Assembly (NCBI GenBank): GCA_023381645.1
Contig: JAMCRJ010000110.1
Coordinates: 1 to 24,524 of the forward strand
Source of the DNA: Gammaproteobacteria bacterium
Lineage (GTDB): Bacteria > Pseudomonadota > Gammaproteobacteria > Acidithiobacillales > Acidithiobacillaceae
Length of the DNA stretch: 24,524 nt
Direction: 5' to 3'
Within the stretch, counting starts at the first letter, position 1. Every line of letters starts with the position of its first letter. This document shows positions 7,543 to 15,035 of the stretch, piece after piece. The notes under the pieces were generated by a model. That model saw only the letters and a list, made by a program, of their open reading frames with translations. It made no database searches and was not told the DNA's origin. The translations under genes and the position numbers were made by a program.

Positions 7543-7848
7543 ATGAGCAAGTTCACCACCGCTTTGAAGGTAACTGCGCTGATTTTGCCCTTGGGCCTGG
7601 CTGGTTGTGCGACCACTTCTGACCTTGCCAAGGTTTCTGCGAAGGCTGATGCCGCGCAGTCCACCGCCAACGAAGCACTGGCCAAGGCCAATGCTGCGCA
7701 GAGCACCGCTACCGATGCCCTGAGCAAAGCTGACGCCGCGCAGAGCACCGCTGATCAGGCGATGAGCACCGCCAACGCTGCCAATCAGAAGGCTGATGAA
7801 GCCAACACGAAGGTGGAGCGGATGTTCAAAAAGGCGATGATGAAGTAA
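7543..7848 (+). CDS. Lpp-like alanine-zipper outer-membrane lipoprotein
   Basis: A 101-residue lipoprotein. The signal peptide ends in the lipobox LAGC with C22 as the lipidated residue. The mature part is an alanine-rich coiled coil made of four 14-residue repeats (35-90). The C terminus, VERMFKKAMMK, ends in lysine. In Lpp and Pseudomonas OprI the C-terminal lysine is joined to peptidoglycan by L,D-transpeptidases, so this protein may tether the outer membrane to the wall; that is inferred from family and layout. T24-T25-S26 follow the lipid cysteine, so no inner-membrane Asp+2 retention signal is present. AAGGAG at 7531-7536 is a strong ribosome-binding site, and a strong terminator follows. 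High expression is likely. Confidence 0.8.
   Translation: MSKFTTALKVTALILPLGLAGCATTSDLAKVSAKADAAQSTANEALAKANAAQSTATDALSKADAAQSTADQAMSTANAANQKADEANTKVERMFKKAMMK
7645..7812 (+). repeat. Four tandem 42-bp units encoding 14-residue coiled-coil repeats
   Basis: Residues 35-48, 49-62, 63-76 and 77-90 of the lipoprotein align as repeats of the form A(D/N)AAQSTAxxAxxK; the fourth is the most diverged. Fourteen residues equal two heptads. The first three units also share DNA words such as GCGCAGAGCACCGCT, indicating internal duplication. Confidence 0.8.
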
Positions 7849-7876
7849 TTCATCACGCTTGTTGTTTGTGGTGAGA

Positions 7877-7904
7877 CCCTGCCGAAGAATCGGCGGGGTT
7901 TTTT
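7877..7904 (+). terminator. Strong intrinsic terminator of the lipoprotein gene
   Basis: CCCTGCCGA (7877-7885) pairs with TCGGCGGGG (7890-7898), with one G-U pair and an AGAA loop. Six T's follow directly (7899-7904). It lies 28 bases after the lipoprotein stop codon. Confidence 0.92.
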
Positions 7905-7980
7905 AGTATTTGACGGTTGCAGGCATCTGCCCCTTTACTTTCGACCCACGAGCGTTTCAACGCCACTCTCACCACCCCGC

Positions 7981-8115
7981 ATGCGCCAGAACACCCGCAT
8001 TGGCTGGTCCATCCGGGAACAGGCGCGGGCGCATTTGCGGTGCATGGTGAAAAGGGTTTTACGGAAACATGGTTATCCGCCCGACATGCAGGAAGGGGGC
8101 GGTGAATATGGTTAG
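7981..8115 (+). pseudogene. Remnant of a type I restriction endonuclease subunit (hsdR) C terminus
   Basis: A 44-codon frame reads [14 protein letters not shown], then [17 protein letters not shown], then a short unrelated tail to TAG. This matches the conserved C-terminal segment of HsdR proteins of the DUF3387 type, whose usual form is (I/V)DWTVRExxRAKLRxxVKRxLRKYGYPPD. An intact HsdR has roughly a thousand residues, so only the last few dozen codons survive, with no motor or nuclease domain and no hsdM or hsdS nearby. The match fades upstream of about 7984 and downstream of about 8095. It faces the 3' end of tRNA-His, a common integration site, suggesting the scar of a lost genomic island. 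Confidence 0.65.
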
Positions 8116-8132
8116 TGCATGGCACAACAATG

Positions 8133-8157
8133 GCACAGTCCCCGCTAAGAACTGTGC
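8133..8157. repeat. Perfect inverted repeat between the hsdR remnant and tRNA-His
   Basis: GCACAGT (8133-8139) and ACTGTGC (8151-8157) are exact inverse copies with an 11-base loop. It lies 27 bases beyond the 3' end of tRNA-His. It could help end the tRNA transcript, although no U-tract follows on the minus strand, or it may be the end of a decayed mobile element. A short direct repeat, ATGGCACA, occurs twice just upstream and overlaps its left arm. Confidence 0.4.
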
Positions 8158-8183
8158 TACAGAGTGCCTAACTGCTTAAAATA

Positions 8184-8259
8184 TGGGGTGGCTGACGGGG
8201 CTCGAACCCGCGACAACCGGAATCACAATCCGGGACTCTACCGACTGAGCTACAGCCAC
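8184..8259 (-). tRNA. tRNA-His (GTG anticodon)
   Basis: The minus strand folds as a full cloverleaf: acceptor GTGGCTG pairs with CAGCCAC; the D arm has AGCTCAGTCGGTAGAG; the anticodon stem CCGGA/TCCGG holds loop TTGTGAT with anticodon GTG; the T arm has GGTTCGAGCC. The discriminator is C, opposite an encoded G at 8260 that would become the extra G(-1) typical of tRNA-His. CCA is encoded at 8184-8186. It lies downstream of prs but has its own promoter. Confidence 0.96.
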
Positions 8260-8275
8260 CATGGACAGAGCGCAG

Positions 8276-8304
8276 ATCATACAATGGCCGACGCCCGGCT
8301 GCAA
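8276..8304 (-). promoter_or_regulatory. Promoter of tRNA-His
   Basis: On the minus strand TTGCAG (8299-8304) and TATGAT (8276-8281) are separated by exactly 17 bases. The -10 lies about 15 bases before the tRNA. The following CTGCGCTC is a GC-rich discriminator, a feature of stable-RNA promoters under stringent control. Confidence 0.65.
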
Positions 8305-8323
8305 GGTCGGCGAAACGGCTCGA

Positions 8324-9271
8324 TCAATCCATGAACAGCGAACTGACCGAGTCTTCTTCCGCAATCCGGCGGATGGTTTCGGCCAGCAGCTCGGCAACGG
8401 ACAACACGCGAATCTTGCTGCTGGCCCGGGCGTCCGGCCTGAGCGGTATGGTGTCGGTGACGACCAGTTCGTCCAGATCGGATCGCTCGATGCGCTCCAT
8501 GGCGGGGCCGGACAGTACCGGGTGAGTACAGTAGGCGCAGACCTTGACGGCCCCCCGCACCTTGAGGGCATGGGCCGCTTCGCAGAGGGTGTTGGCGGTA
8601 TCGACCATGTCGTCCACGAGAACACAGGTACGGCCGTCCACATCTCCAATGATATTCATGACGACCGATTCGTTGGGGCGCGGTCGGCGTTTGTCGATAA
8701 TGGCGAGATCCACTTCGAGGCGTTTGGCAATGGCGCGGGCGCGGACGACACCGCCTACATCCGGGGAAACCACAATCAGCTCCGGATAGCTCTGGCGCCA
8801 GATGTCGCCGAGGAGAATGGGTGAGGCGTAAATGTTGTCCACCGGCACGTCGAAGAAGCCCTGAATCTGGTCAGCATGTAGATCCATGGTGAGGACCCGG
8901 TTGGCACCAGCACTGGTAATGAGATCGGCGACCAGTTTGGCGGTGATGGCTGTGCGCGAGCGTGACTTGCGGTCCTGGCGGGCATAGCCGAAATACGGCA
9001 TGGCAGCGGTGATGCGATTGGCCGAAGCGCGTTTCAGTGCGTCGATCATGGTCAGCAGTTCCATGAGGTGATCGTTGGTCGGCGTGCAGGTAGGCTGGAG
9101 CACGAAAACATCCCGCCCGCGCACGTTTTCCAGTATCTCAACAAAGACTTCGCCGTCGCTGAAGGCGCTGACTTCGGCACGGCCGATAGGAATTTGCAGG
9201 AAGCGCGCTACCTGGGCGGCCAGCACCGGATTGGCGTTCCCGCTGAAGACCATGAGATTGCCGTGGGCCAT
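8324..9271 (-). CDS. prs: Ribose-phosphate pyrophosphokinase
   Basis: Makes phosphoribosyl pyrophosphate from ribose 5-phosphate and ATP, feeding purine, pyrimidine, histidine, tryptophan and NAD synthesis. Starting at the ATG at 9271 the product is 315 residues, exactly the common length. Family signatures are [21 protein letters not shown] trimmed here to its core FSDGEV, the [14 protein letters not shown]-binding loop (92-102), [12 protein letters not shown] (130-141), the [15 protein letters not shown] ribose-phosphate region and the PRPP loop [12 protein letters not shown] (217-228). Upstream purines (AGAGAG) form a modest ribosome-binding site. It is the last protein gene of a probable TPR-lolB-ispE-tRNA-Gln-prs operon, the order also known from Pseudomonas. 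Confidence 0.97.
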   Translation of the reverse strand: MAHGNLMVFSGNANPVLAAQVARFLQIPIGRAEVSAFSDGEVFVEILENVRGRDVFVLQPTCTPTNDHLMELLTMIDALKRASANRITAAMPYFGYARQDRKSRSRTAITAKLVADLITSAGANRVLTMDLHADQIQGFFDVPVDNIYASPILLGDIWRQSYPELIVVSPDVGGVVRARAIAKRLEVDLAIIDKRRPRPNESVVMNIIGDVDGRTCVLVDDMVDTANTLCEAAHALKVRGAVKVCAYCTHPVLSGPAMERIERSDLDELVVTDTIPLRPDARASSKIRVLSVAELLAETIRRIAEEDSVSSLFMD

Positions 9272-9319
9272 GTGATATCGTTCTCTCTTCGCAGGTGGCA
9301 AAACAGTCCGAGGACAATT

Positions 9320-9394
9320 TGGCTGGGGCGCCAGGGATCGAACCTGGGAATGCCGGAATCAAAATCCGGTGCCTTACCGCTTGGCTACGCCCCA
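9320..9394 (-). tRNA. tRNA-Gln (TTG anticodon)
   Basis: A 75-base cloverleaf on the minus strand: acceptor TGGGGCG pairs with CGCCCCA, discriminator G and encoded CCA; the D arm has GCCAAGCGGTAAGGC; the anticodon stem CCGGA/TCCGG holds loop TTTTGAT with anticodon TTG; the T arm has CCAGGTTCGATCCCTGG. It begins five bases after the ispE stop and ends 48 bases before the prs start, so it is almost certainly cut from the ispE-prs transcript. Confidence 0.97.
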
Positions 9395-9398
9395 ATAA

Positions 9399-10244
9399 TC
9401 ATTGCTCGGCGGGATCGTAAAGTGGGTGCTGGTTACATCCGCGTACCGCCCATGCCCGCCAGGGCGGGGGCGCCAGCGCGGCAACCTGCTGTGCGGCAAC
9501 GGCATCTGCCACCACTCCGAAAACGCAGGCTCCGCTACCCGTCAGCCGAACATCGCGCACGCCATGGTCTCTTAACCAGTGTATGCTGCGATGGACTTCG
9601 GGATAGCGGGCACACACCACGGATTCCAGAGTGTTTTCCGTCGCCCCGCCGAGAAACGCGCTTATTGTGATGGGCACATGGTGCCGTGTCAATTCAGGGG
9701 CGGTGAATATTTCTCGGGTACTTACCGATATCTGCGGATGCAGCAGCACATAGTGGCTCTCCGGGAGGGCGTCGAGTGCCTGCAGGCGTTCGCCCACTCC
9801 CTCCGCCCAGGCGCTGCGCCCGAATAGGAACACCGGAACGTCGGCGCCAAGGCTGGCACCGATCTCCATGAGTTCCGCGCGACTCAGGCCGGTGCGCCAC
9901 AGCCGGTTGAGCACGATGAGGGTGGTGGCGGCATCCGAGGAACCACCCCCGATGCCGCCCCCCATGGGCAGGATTTTTTCCATACGAATGTGGACCCCCT
10001 CGCGGACGGCACCGACCTCGGCCAAGCATTGCGCGGCGCGGATACTGAGGTCATCGGCTTCTGCCACGCCTTTCGGCCCACCGCTGCGGGAAAATTGTCC
10101 AGCAGGGCGCGAGCTGAACCATAGCCGGTCGGCCAGGTCGATAAACTGGAACACCGTTTGCAGTTCGTGATAGCCATCGCTGCGCTGGTCGATAACGCGC
10201 AGCATCAGGTTCAGCTTGGCGGGGGCGGGATAACTTTCGCTCAT
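9399..10244 (-). CDS. ispE: 4-diphosphocytidyl-2-C-methyl-D-erythritol kinase
   Basis: GHMP-family kinase of the MEP isoprenoid pathway; it phosphorylates the 2-hydroxyl of CDP-methylerythritol. The product is 281 residues (283 in E. coli). The N terminus PAPAKLNLMLRV holds the catalytic lysine K10. The ATP-binding glycine loop PMGGGIGGGSSDAA lies at 93-106, and D135 in GADVPVFLFG is the catalytic aspartate. The C-terminal LTGSGACVFG is also typical. The ATG at 10244 overlaps the lolB stop as ATGA; a start nine codons earlier lies within lolB and would add residues outside the family. tRNA-Gln follows the stop directly. Confidence 0.95.
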   Translation of the reverse strand: MSESYPAPAKLNLMLRVIDQRSDGYHELQTVFQFIDLADRLWFSSRPAGQFSRSGGPKGVAEADDLSIRAAQCLAEVGAVREGVHIRMEKILPMGGGIGGGSSDAATTLIVLNRLWRTGLSRAELMEIGASLGADVPVFLFGRSAWAEGVGERLQALDALPESHYVLLHPQISVSTREIFTAPELTRHHVPITISAFLGGATENTLESVVCARYPEVHRSIHWLRDHGVRDVRLTGSGACVFGVVADAVAAQQVAALAPPPWRAWAVRGCNQHPLYDPAEQ

Positions 10245-10897
10245 GGAGTGCCGGGTTTCCCCATACGCCATTGGGTGATGGCCAGGCGCAGGATGATGCC
10301 CTCCGGCCCCGTGGCCTGGAGCAGCTTGGGCATGGTGAGGCCGCCTACCGGCGCATATTGGAGATATTGGATCCGCCAGGGGCCGCTGTGCAGGACTTCG
10401 GGCAGGCCAGCGGCATTCTGCTGCTCGGTCGCCGTACCGCGGCGCAGGCCAAGCATCCAGTCCGGCAATGCATTCGCCGGCAGATCAACATGGAGGACCA
10501 GCGCAAGGAGGGCCTCCAGAGTATCCGCCTGTCGGATATCACCATTGGCCAGTTGCAGGTGTGCGCCTCGGGGATCGACGGTAATGCGGGCGACCGTGCG
10601 GCCGAGGGGGTCGTAAACGGAGAATTCCTGGTGCCGGGGGGACTGCTTCCAGTCGAATCCGAAGTCTTCGCTGCTTTTGGGGGTGCTGAGTGCTGCCTGG
10701 CCGCTGGCCTGCCAATGTTTCAGGCTGGCGACGACCTGGTTTCTCTCGGCCGTCGGCAGGATGACCCCGGAGGATGGCGAAACGGGAGGGGTGGTCGCAC
10801 AGGCGGACAGCACGCCGGTAAGCAGGAGTGCGGCCAGAGTGCGAACGGTTCTCGGGGACCGAAGCCGGGTGGGTGGCATGGTGTGGGGAATCCTCAT
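10241..10897 (-). CDS. lolB: Outer-membrane lipoprotein receptor LolB
   Basis: Takes lipoproteins from the periplasmic carrier LolA and inserts them into the outer membrane; it is itself a lipoprotein. The 218 residues start with a basic, then hydrophobic, signal and the lipobox LSAC (C33). The mature half-barrel begins with WQASGQAAL, followed by FDWKQ and EFSVYDPLGRTVARI, matching LolB. The start at 10897 overlaps the TPR gene stop as ATGA. A second ATG six codons later (10879) is also possible, but either keeps the lipobox. The stop overlaps ispE. The lolB-ispE-prs order is classical in gammaproteobacteria. Confidence 0.9.
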   Translation of the reverse strand: MRIPHTMPPTRLRSPRTVRTLAALLLTGVLSACATTPPVSPSSGVILPTAERNQVVASLKHWQASGQAALSTPKSSEDFGFDWKQSPRHQEFSVYDPLGRTVARITVDPRGAHLQLANGDIRQADTLEALLALVLHVDLPANALPDWMLGLRRGTATEQQNAAGLPEVLHSGPWRIQYLQYAPVGGLTMPKLLQATGPEGIILRLAITQWRMGKPGTP

Positions 10898-12555
10898 GGC
10901 TGGCGGTTGAGAGCCCTTTTGAGGGTGGCATCATCTGGGTGTTTTTGCAGCGCCTGCTGCCAGACCTGCCGTGCCTCCGCATGGCGTCCCAGCGACCAGA
11001 GGACTTGTCCGAGGTGTGCGCTGACATCGGCTTCATCGGGCAATGCCGCATGGGCCCTCTGCAGATATCCCAAGGCTCGGTCATTGTCACCCTGCGCATG
11101 ATAGAGCCAGCCGACGCTGTCCAGAATCTCGGGATTGTCAGGGCTCAGACTCAGGGCCTTGGTGAGCAATTTTTGCGCTTCGGCCAGATCGCTGTGCCGT
11201 TCCACCAGGCTGTAGCCAATGAAATTGTAGGCTTGTGCATGGTCCGGCGCGAGGCGGATAACCGTACGCATGGCTTTTTCCATGGCCGGATAATCCTTCA
11301 GTTGCTCATAGATGGCGCCCTGGGCGTACCAGAGGCTGGGCTGCTCCGGCATGCGGTGCAAGGCGCCGCTGATTACCTGCAGGGCCTGTGGAAGGTGACC
11401 GCTGTCCTGTAGCAGGCCCGCTTCCAGCAGCGGAATCTGCGCATCCTGCGGATGCGCGGCCGCCAGTGCCCGCAGTTTGGCGGTAGCCTTGTCGTGATGA
11501 CCCAGCAGGTATTCCACCCGAGCGCTGCGTAGCTCGACTTCAGGGTAGAGGGGGCCCGAATGGATGCGTTGGTACCACTGCAGCGCCTCTGCCCATCGGT
11601 CCTGTGCCTCGTAGAGGCGGCCCAGATAGTAGACCGGGACGGGGGACTGGGGTGCCAGATTCCGGGCACGCAGCAAAACGCTTTCCGCCTTCTCCCAGTC
11701 CTTCCGGTCGATCTCCATGAGTCCGAGAGAAAGGAGGATGTCAGGGTCATCGGGGTTCTGCCGCGCCATGTCCTGATAGAGGCGATAGGCTTGGGTCAGG
11801 CCGCCCATCTGGAGATAGAGCGCCGCCAGATATTGGCGAGCGAGAGTAGCCTCGGGATGGCTGGCGGTGAAGCTTTGAATGCTGCGCAAGGCAGCTGCCG
11901 GGCCTTGAACGGCCTGCAGGGCTTCGGCGAGGCTGATGGCGGCTTCCTGCCAGTCAGGGCGGATGCCGAGCGCCTTCTCCAGCCAGGAGATGGCGTGTTC
12001 CGGTCGTTTTTCAATGAGATCGATGCGCCCGAGCGCGTAATAGGCGGCTGCAGATTTCGGGTCTTTGTCGGCCAGTGCGCTCAATAACCGCCGCGCCTCA
12101 CCGCTGCGCCCGTGGGTCACCAATAACTCGGCGAGCTGCACGGTGACCTTCGGATCGTCGGGGAAGCGGGCCAGAGTGGCCTGCAGCAATTGCAAGGCCT
12201 GCTCGTCCTGGCCGGTGGTAAGAAGCAACGCCGCTTCAAACTGATCCGCTTCGGCGCTCCCCGGGGCGGCCTGCCGCCAGCGTCTGGCGAGTTGCAGTGC
12301 ATCCCGAAAATCGCCAAACCGGGCAATAGCCTGCGTTGCCCGCCCGAGAACATTGGGCTCTGGTGCCAGTTTGGCGGCTTCCTGCCAGGCGGGAATGGCC
12401 AGTTGCGGTTCCCGCTGTGCAGTGGCGAACTCAGCCACCAGCAGATAGTAGAGCTGCTCCCCGGTCATGCCGCCCGAAGAGGAATCGGCGGCTGCACCTC
12501 CGGCGGTAAGGCACAGTGCAATACCCGCCACGATGCCCCCAAGCCTGCTCCTCAT
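10894..12555 (-). CDS. Exported tetratricopeptide-repeat protein
   Basis: A 553-residue protein with an N-terminal signal (RSRLGG, hydrophobic stretch, probable cleavage near AAA at 21-23), placing it in the periplasm or outer membrane. Nearly all the rest is TPR-like helical hairpins, seen in recurring patterns such as A..Y.ALG.I, A...LEKAL.I.P, YNFIGYSLVE and DSVGWLYHAQGDNDRALGYL..A. The last repeats resemble Pseudomonas-type TPR proteins encoded beside hemA and upstream of lolB. Such proteins usually scaffold complexes; no enzyme motif is visible. I chose the ATG at 12555 because GGAG precedes it; the ATG at 12570 has no ribosome-binding site. It heads the lolB-ispE-prs operon and is divergent from hemA. 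Confidence 0.85.
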   Translation of the reverse strand: MRSRLGGIVAGIALCLTAGGAAADSSSGGMTGEQLYYLLVAEFATAQREPQLAIPAWQEAAKLAPEPNVLGRATQAIARFGDFRDALQLARRWRQAAPGSAEADQFEAALLLTTGQDEQALQLLQATLARFPDDPKVTVQLAELLVTHGRSGEARRLLSALADKDPKSAAAYYALGRIDLIEKRPEHAISWLEKALGIRPDWQEAAISLAEALQAVQGPAAALRSIQSFTASHPEATLARQYLAALYLQMGGLTQAYRLYQDMARQNPDDPDILLSLGLMEIDRKDWEKAESVLLRARNLAPQSPVPVYYLGRLYEAQDRWAEALQWYQRIHSGPLYPEVELRSARVEYLLGHHDKATAKLRALAAAHPQDAQIPLLEAGLLQDSGHLPQALQVISGALHRMPEQPSLWYAQGAIYEQLKDYPAMEKAMRTVIRLAPDHAQAYNFIGYSLVERHSDLAEAQKLLTKALSLSPDNPEILDSVGWLYHAQGDNDRALGYLQRAHAALPDEADVSAHLGQVLWSLGRHAEARQVWQQALQKHPDDATLKRALNRQP

Positions 12556-12586
12556 CCGCTCGTTCTCCATATTTTTGCCAGCGGGC

Positions 12587-12615
12587 ACAATACCCGTTGG
12601 GGCTCCGGCTTGCAA
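12587..12615 (-). promoter_or_regulatory. Promoter of the TPR-lolB-ispE-prs operon
   Basis: On the minus strand TTGCAA (12610-12615) and TATTGT (12587-12592) are separated by exactly 17 bases. The start site would be near 12580, about 25 bases before the ATG at 12555. The -35 hexamer is a palindrome and is shared with the hemA promoter on the other strand. Confidence 0.5.
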
Positions 12616-12638
12616 TCCTGTCCGGCATCGGCGACAAT
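12610..12638 (+). promoter_or_regulatory. Promoter of the hemA operon
   Basis: TTGCAA (12610-12615) and GACAAT (12633-12638) are separated by exactly 17 bases. The start site would be near 12645, which leaves about 34 bases before the proposed hemA start. The -35 hexamer coincides with that of the divergent TPR promoter. Confidence 0.45.
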
Positions 12639-12678
12639 CCAGCCCCCTAATCGTCGCTCCGCAGGGACGGTCACCACC

Positions 12679-13941
12679 ATTTTCTGCTTCGGACTGAGTC
12701 ACCATACTGCCCCCATCGCGGTCCGGGAAAAAGTCGCTTTTTCTCCGGAGAGGCTTGCTGCAGCCTATCACGACCTGGCGGAGCGGGGTTTGGCTGCCGA
12801 GTCGCTGATCATATCCACCTGCAACCGCACGGAAATCTATGTTCACGGCGGTGCGGGCTACCATCGCCAGGCCTTGCAGGACTGGCTCTGCCATTTTCAC
12901 GGCGTGGACCCGCGATTGCTGGATGGGCATATCTATCATTCGAACGATGCGGAAGCCGTGCGCCACCTGTTTCGCGTGGCCTGCGGTCTGGATTCCATGA
13001 TCATCGGAGAACCGCAGATTCTCGGCCAGGTCAAGGATGCCTATCAGGCCGCGGCGGATAGCGGCGCCGCCGGGCCGGTATTGAATCGCCTGCTGCACTG
13101 GGCCTTCCGCGTGGCGAAGCGGGTGCGCTCGGAGACCGCCATTGGTTCGGCCCCGGTCAGTGTCGCCTATGCGGCCGTATGTTTGGCCAAGCAGTTGCTG
13201 GGCAGTCTCGAAGGCAAATCGGTGCTGCTGATCGGCGCCGGGGATACCATCGAGCTGGTGGCGACCCATCTGCGCGAGCATGGGGTGGAGAGATTCGCCG
13301 TAGCCAACCGCAGTGCGGAACGCGGTCAGCAACTTGCCGAAAAATTTACCGGCGACTCCCATGCGCTGGAGGCTATCCCCCATCTGTTGCACGATGCCGA
13401 TGTGGTGGTCAGTTGCACCGCAAGCCTGCTGCCCATAGTGACGCGGGAAACGATCTCTGCGGTCATGGCACGGCGGGCGCGGGGCGACCTGATGCTGGTG
13501 GATCTCGCCGTACCCCGGGATATCGCCCCGGAGGTGGAAGGTGTTGCGCAGTGTTTTCTCTATACGCTGGACGATCTGAACGATATCGCCCAGGCGGGCA
13601 TGCGCGCCCGCCGTGAGGCGGCGTCGGCGGCGGAGCTGATCATTGCCGATGAGGTCGGCGAGTTCCAGCAATGGCGGGAGAGTCTGGACGTGGTGCCCGC
13701 CATCCGTCGCCTGCGTGATCATGTGGAGGGACGGCGCCAGGAGGAGCTGCGGCGTTTTACCCATTACCTGGATCAGGGGCAGGACCCTCGTGCGGTTCTG
13801 GATGCCTTCTCCAAGGCATTGATGAATAAAGTCCTTCACGATCCTATCGCGACTCTTCGCCAGCCTTGTCAGGACGCGACCAACGAAAGTCTGGTTGCGG
13901 CACTGGATATTCTCTTTCGCCTCAGCGACGCCGAAGGATGA
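12679..13941 (+). CDS. hemA: Glutamyl-tRNA reductase
   Basis: First committed enzyme of the C5 tetrapyrrole (heme) pathway: reduces glutamyl-tRNA to glutamate-1-semialdehyde with NADPH. About 420 residues, as in E. coli (418). Visible features are [14 protein letters not shown], the catalytic cysteine C48 in [19 protein letters not shown], the nucleotide-binding stretch [12 protein letters not shown] followed by VANRSAERG, and the C-terminal dimerisation helices. The start is uncertain. Family alignment places it near 12673-12682, but the only candidate there is ATT at 12679, a rare start codon as in infC. A TTG at 12610 would add 23 atypical residues and falls inside the proposed promoter. 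The stop overlaps prfA as ATGA. Confidence 0.9.
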   Translation: MFCFGLSHHTAPIAVREKVAFSPERLAAAYHDLAERGLAAESLIISTCNRTEIYVHGGAGYHRQALQDWLCHFHGVDPRLLDGHIYHSNDAEAVRHLFRVACGLDSMIIGEPQILGQVKDAYQAAADSGAAGPVLNRLLHWAFRVAKRVRSETAIGSAPVSVAYAAVCLAKQLLGSLEGKSVLLIGAGDTIELVATHLREHGVERFAVANRSAERGQQLAEKFTGDSHALEAIPHLLHDADVVVSCTASLLPIVTRETISAVMARRARGDLMLVDLAVPRDIAPEVEGVAQCFLYTLDDLNDIAQAGMRARREAASAAELIIADEVGEFQQWRESLDVVPAIRRLRDHVEGRRQEELRRFTHYLDQGQDPRAVLDAFSKALMNKVLHDPIATLRQPCQDATNESLVAALDILFRLSDAEG

Positions 13942-15035
13942 GCCTCAGTCCGCGGTTGCAGAGCCAGCTCGAGCAGCTGGCCTTTCGTTTTGATGAATTG
14001 AGTCAGTTGCTGGCGAGTCCCGGTGCGGCCGGCGATACCCAGCGTTTTCAGAGCCTCTCCAAAGAGTTGGGCGAGATCGGCCCGGTCTTGGAACTGCTCC
14101 GCCGTCATCAGCAGCGACAGCGGGATCGAGACGAGGGCGGGCGTATGCTGATGGAAGAACAGGATGCGGAACTGCGTGCGCTGGCCAGCGAAGAGGTTGC
14201 GGCGGCCGAGGCAGAACTCGACCAGATCGAAGCAGCCCTGCGGGTACGCCTATTGCCCAAAGATCCCAATGATGATCGTAGTGTCTTTTTGGAGGTGCGG
14301 GCAGGGACCGGTGGTGAGGAGGCCGCGCTCTTTGCGGGAGTGTTGGCCCGGATGTACACCCGTTATGCCGAAAGTAAGGGCTTTGCGGTAGCCATTCTTT
14401 CCGCCTCCGATTCGGAACGGGGCGGCTACAAGGAGGTCGTGCTGGAAATCAGTGGACGTGGCGCTTACTCCTGCCTGAAATTCGAATCGGGCGGACATCG
14501 GGTGCAACGGGTGCCCGAGACCGAGACGCAGGGCCGCATCCATACTTCCGCCTGTACGGTGGCGGTGCTGCCCGAGGTGGATACGGTGAGCGAAATCACC
14601 ATCAATCCCGCCGACCTGCGCATTGATACCTATCGTGCCAGTGGCGCGGGGGGGCAGCACATCAATAAAACCGACTCCGCCATCCGCATCACCCATATCC
14701 CCTCCGGTCTGGTGGTGACCTGCCAGGAGGACCGCTCCCAGCACAAGAACCGGGCGCGGGCCATGGCGTTGCTGCAGGCCCGTCTGCTGGAACAGGAGCA
14801 GGAGAAGCAGCAGAGCGCGGCGGCGCAGACCCGACGTCTGCTGGTGGGCTCCGGAGATCGCTCCGAACGCATCCGCACCTACAATTTCCCCCAGGGGCGG
14901 ATCACCGACCATCGCATCAATCTCACGCTGTACCGGCTGGAAGCGGTGCTGGAGGGTGATCTCGATGCCATTATCGAACCGCTGATCAAGGAATATCAAG
15001 CCGATCTCCTGCAGCATCTGGGTGATGACCTCTGA
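13938..15035 (+). CDS. prfA: Peptide chain release factor 1
   Basis: Recognises UAA and UAG stop codons and triggers peptide release. The product is 365 residues (360 in E. coli). The GGQ catalytic motif is at 238-240 in [17 protein letters not shown]. The codon-recognition tripeptide of the PxT class is PET (193-195), before [20 protein letters not shown] (123-133) marks the domain junction. The ATG overlaps the hemA stop (13938-13941). hemA-prfA-prmC is a widespread operon; here prmC overlaps the prfA end by 11 bases. Confidence 0.97.
   Translation: MSLSPRLQSQLEQLAFRFDELSQLLASPGAAGDTQRFQSLSKELGEIGPVLELLRRHQQRQRDRDEGGRMLMEEQDAELRALASEEVAAAEAELDQIEAALRVRLLPKDPNDDRSVFLEVRAGTGGEEAALFAGVLARMYTRYAESKGFAVAILSASDSERGGYKEVVLEISGRGAYSCLKFESGGHRVQRVPETETQGRIHTSACTVAVLPEVDTVSEITINPADLRIDTYRASGAGGQHINKTDSAIRITHIPSGLVVTCQEDRSQHKNRARAMALLQARLLEQEQEKQQSAAAQTRRLLVGSGDRSERIRTYNFPQGRITDHRINLTLYRLEAVLEGDLDAIIEPLIKEYQADLLQHLGDDL

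Noticed and set aside
7917..8105. A 62-codon plus-strand open frame beside tRNA-His.
   Set aside because: It is in a different frame from the HsdR-like segment and shows no family pattern of its own.
8119..8137. Direct repeat ATGGCACA twice as a target-site duplication.
   Set aside because: The copies are only three bases apart, so they cannot flank an element; most likely chance or slippage.
8287..8311. GCCGAC/GTCGGC inverted repeat after prs as its terminator.
   Set aside because: Six-base stem with a 13-base loop and no U-tract; it also overlaps the tRNA-His promoter, which explains the sequence better.
10894..13839. A 981-codon open frame on the minus strand spanning the TPR gene and the hemA region.
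   Set aside because: Only the part up to 12555 encodes a coherent TPR protein with a signal peptide; the rest is the antisense of hemA, which is a clear family member on the plus strand.
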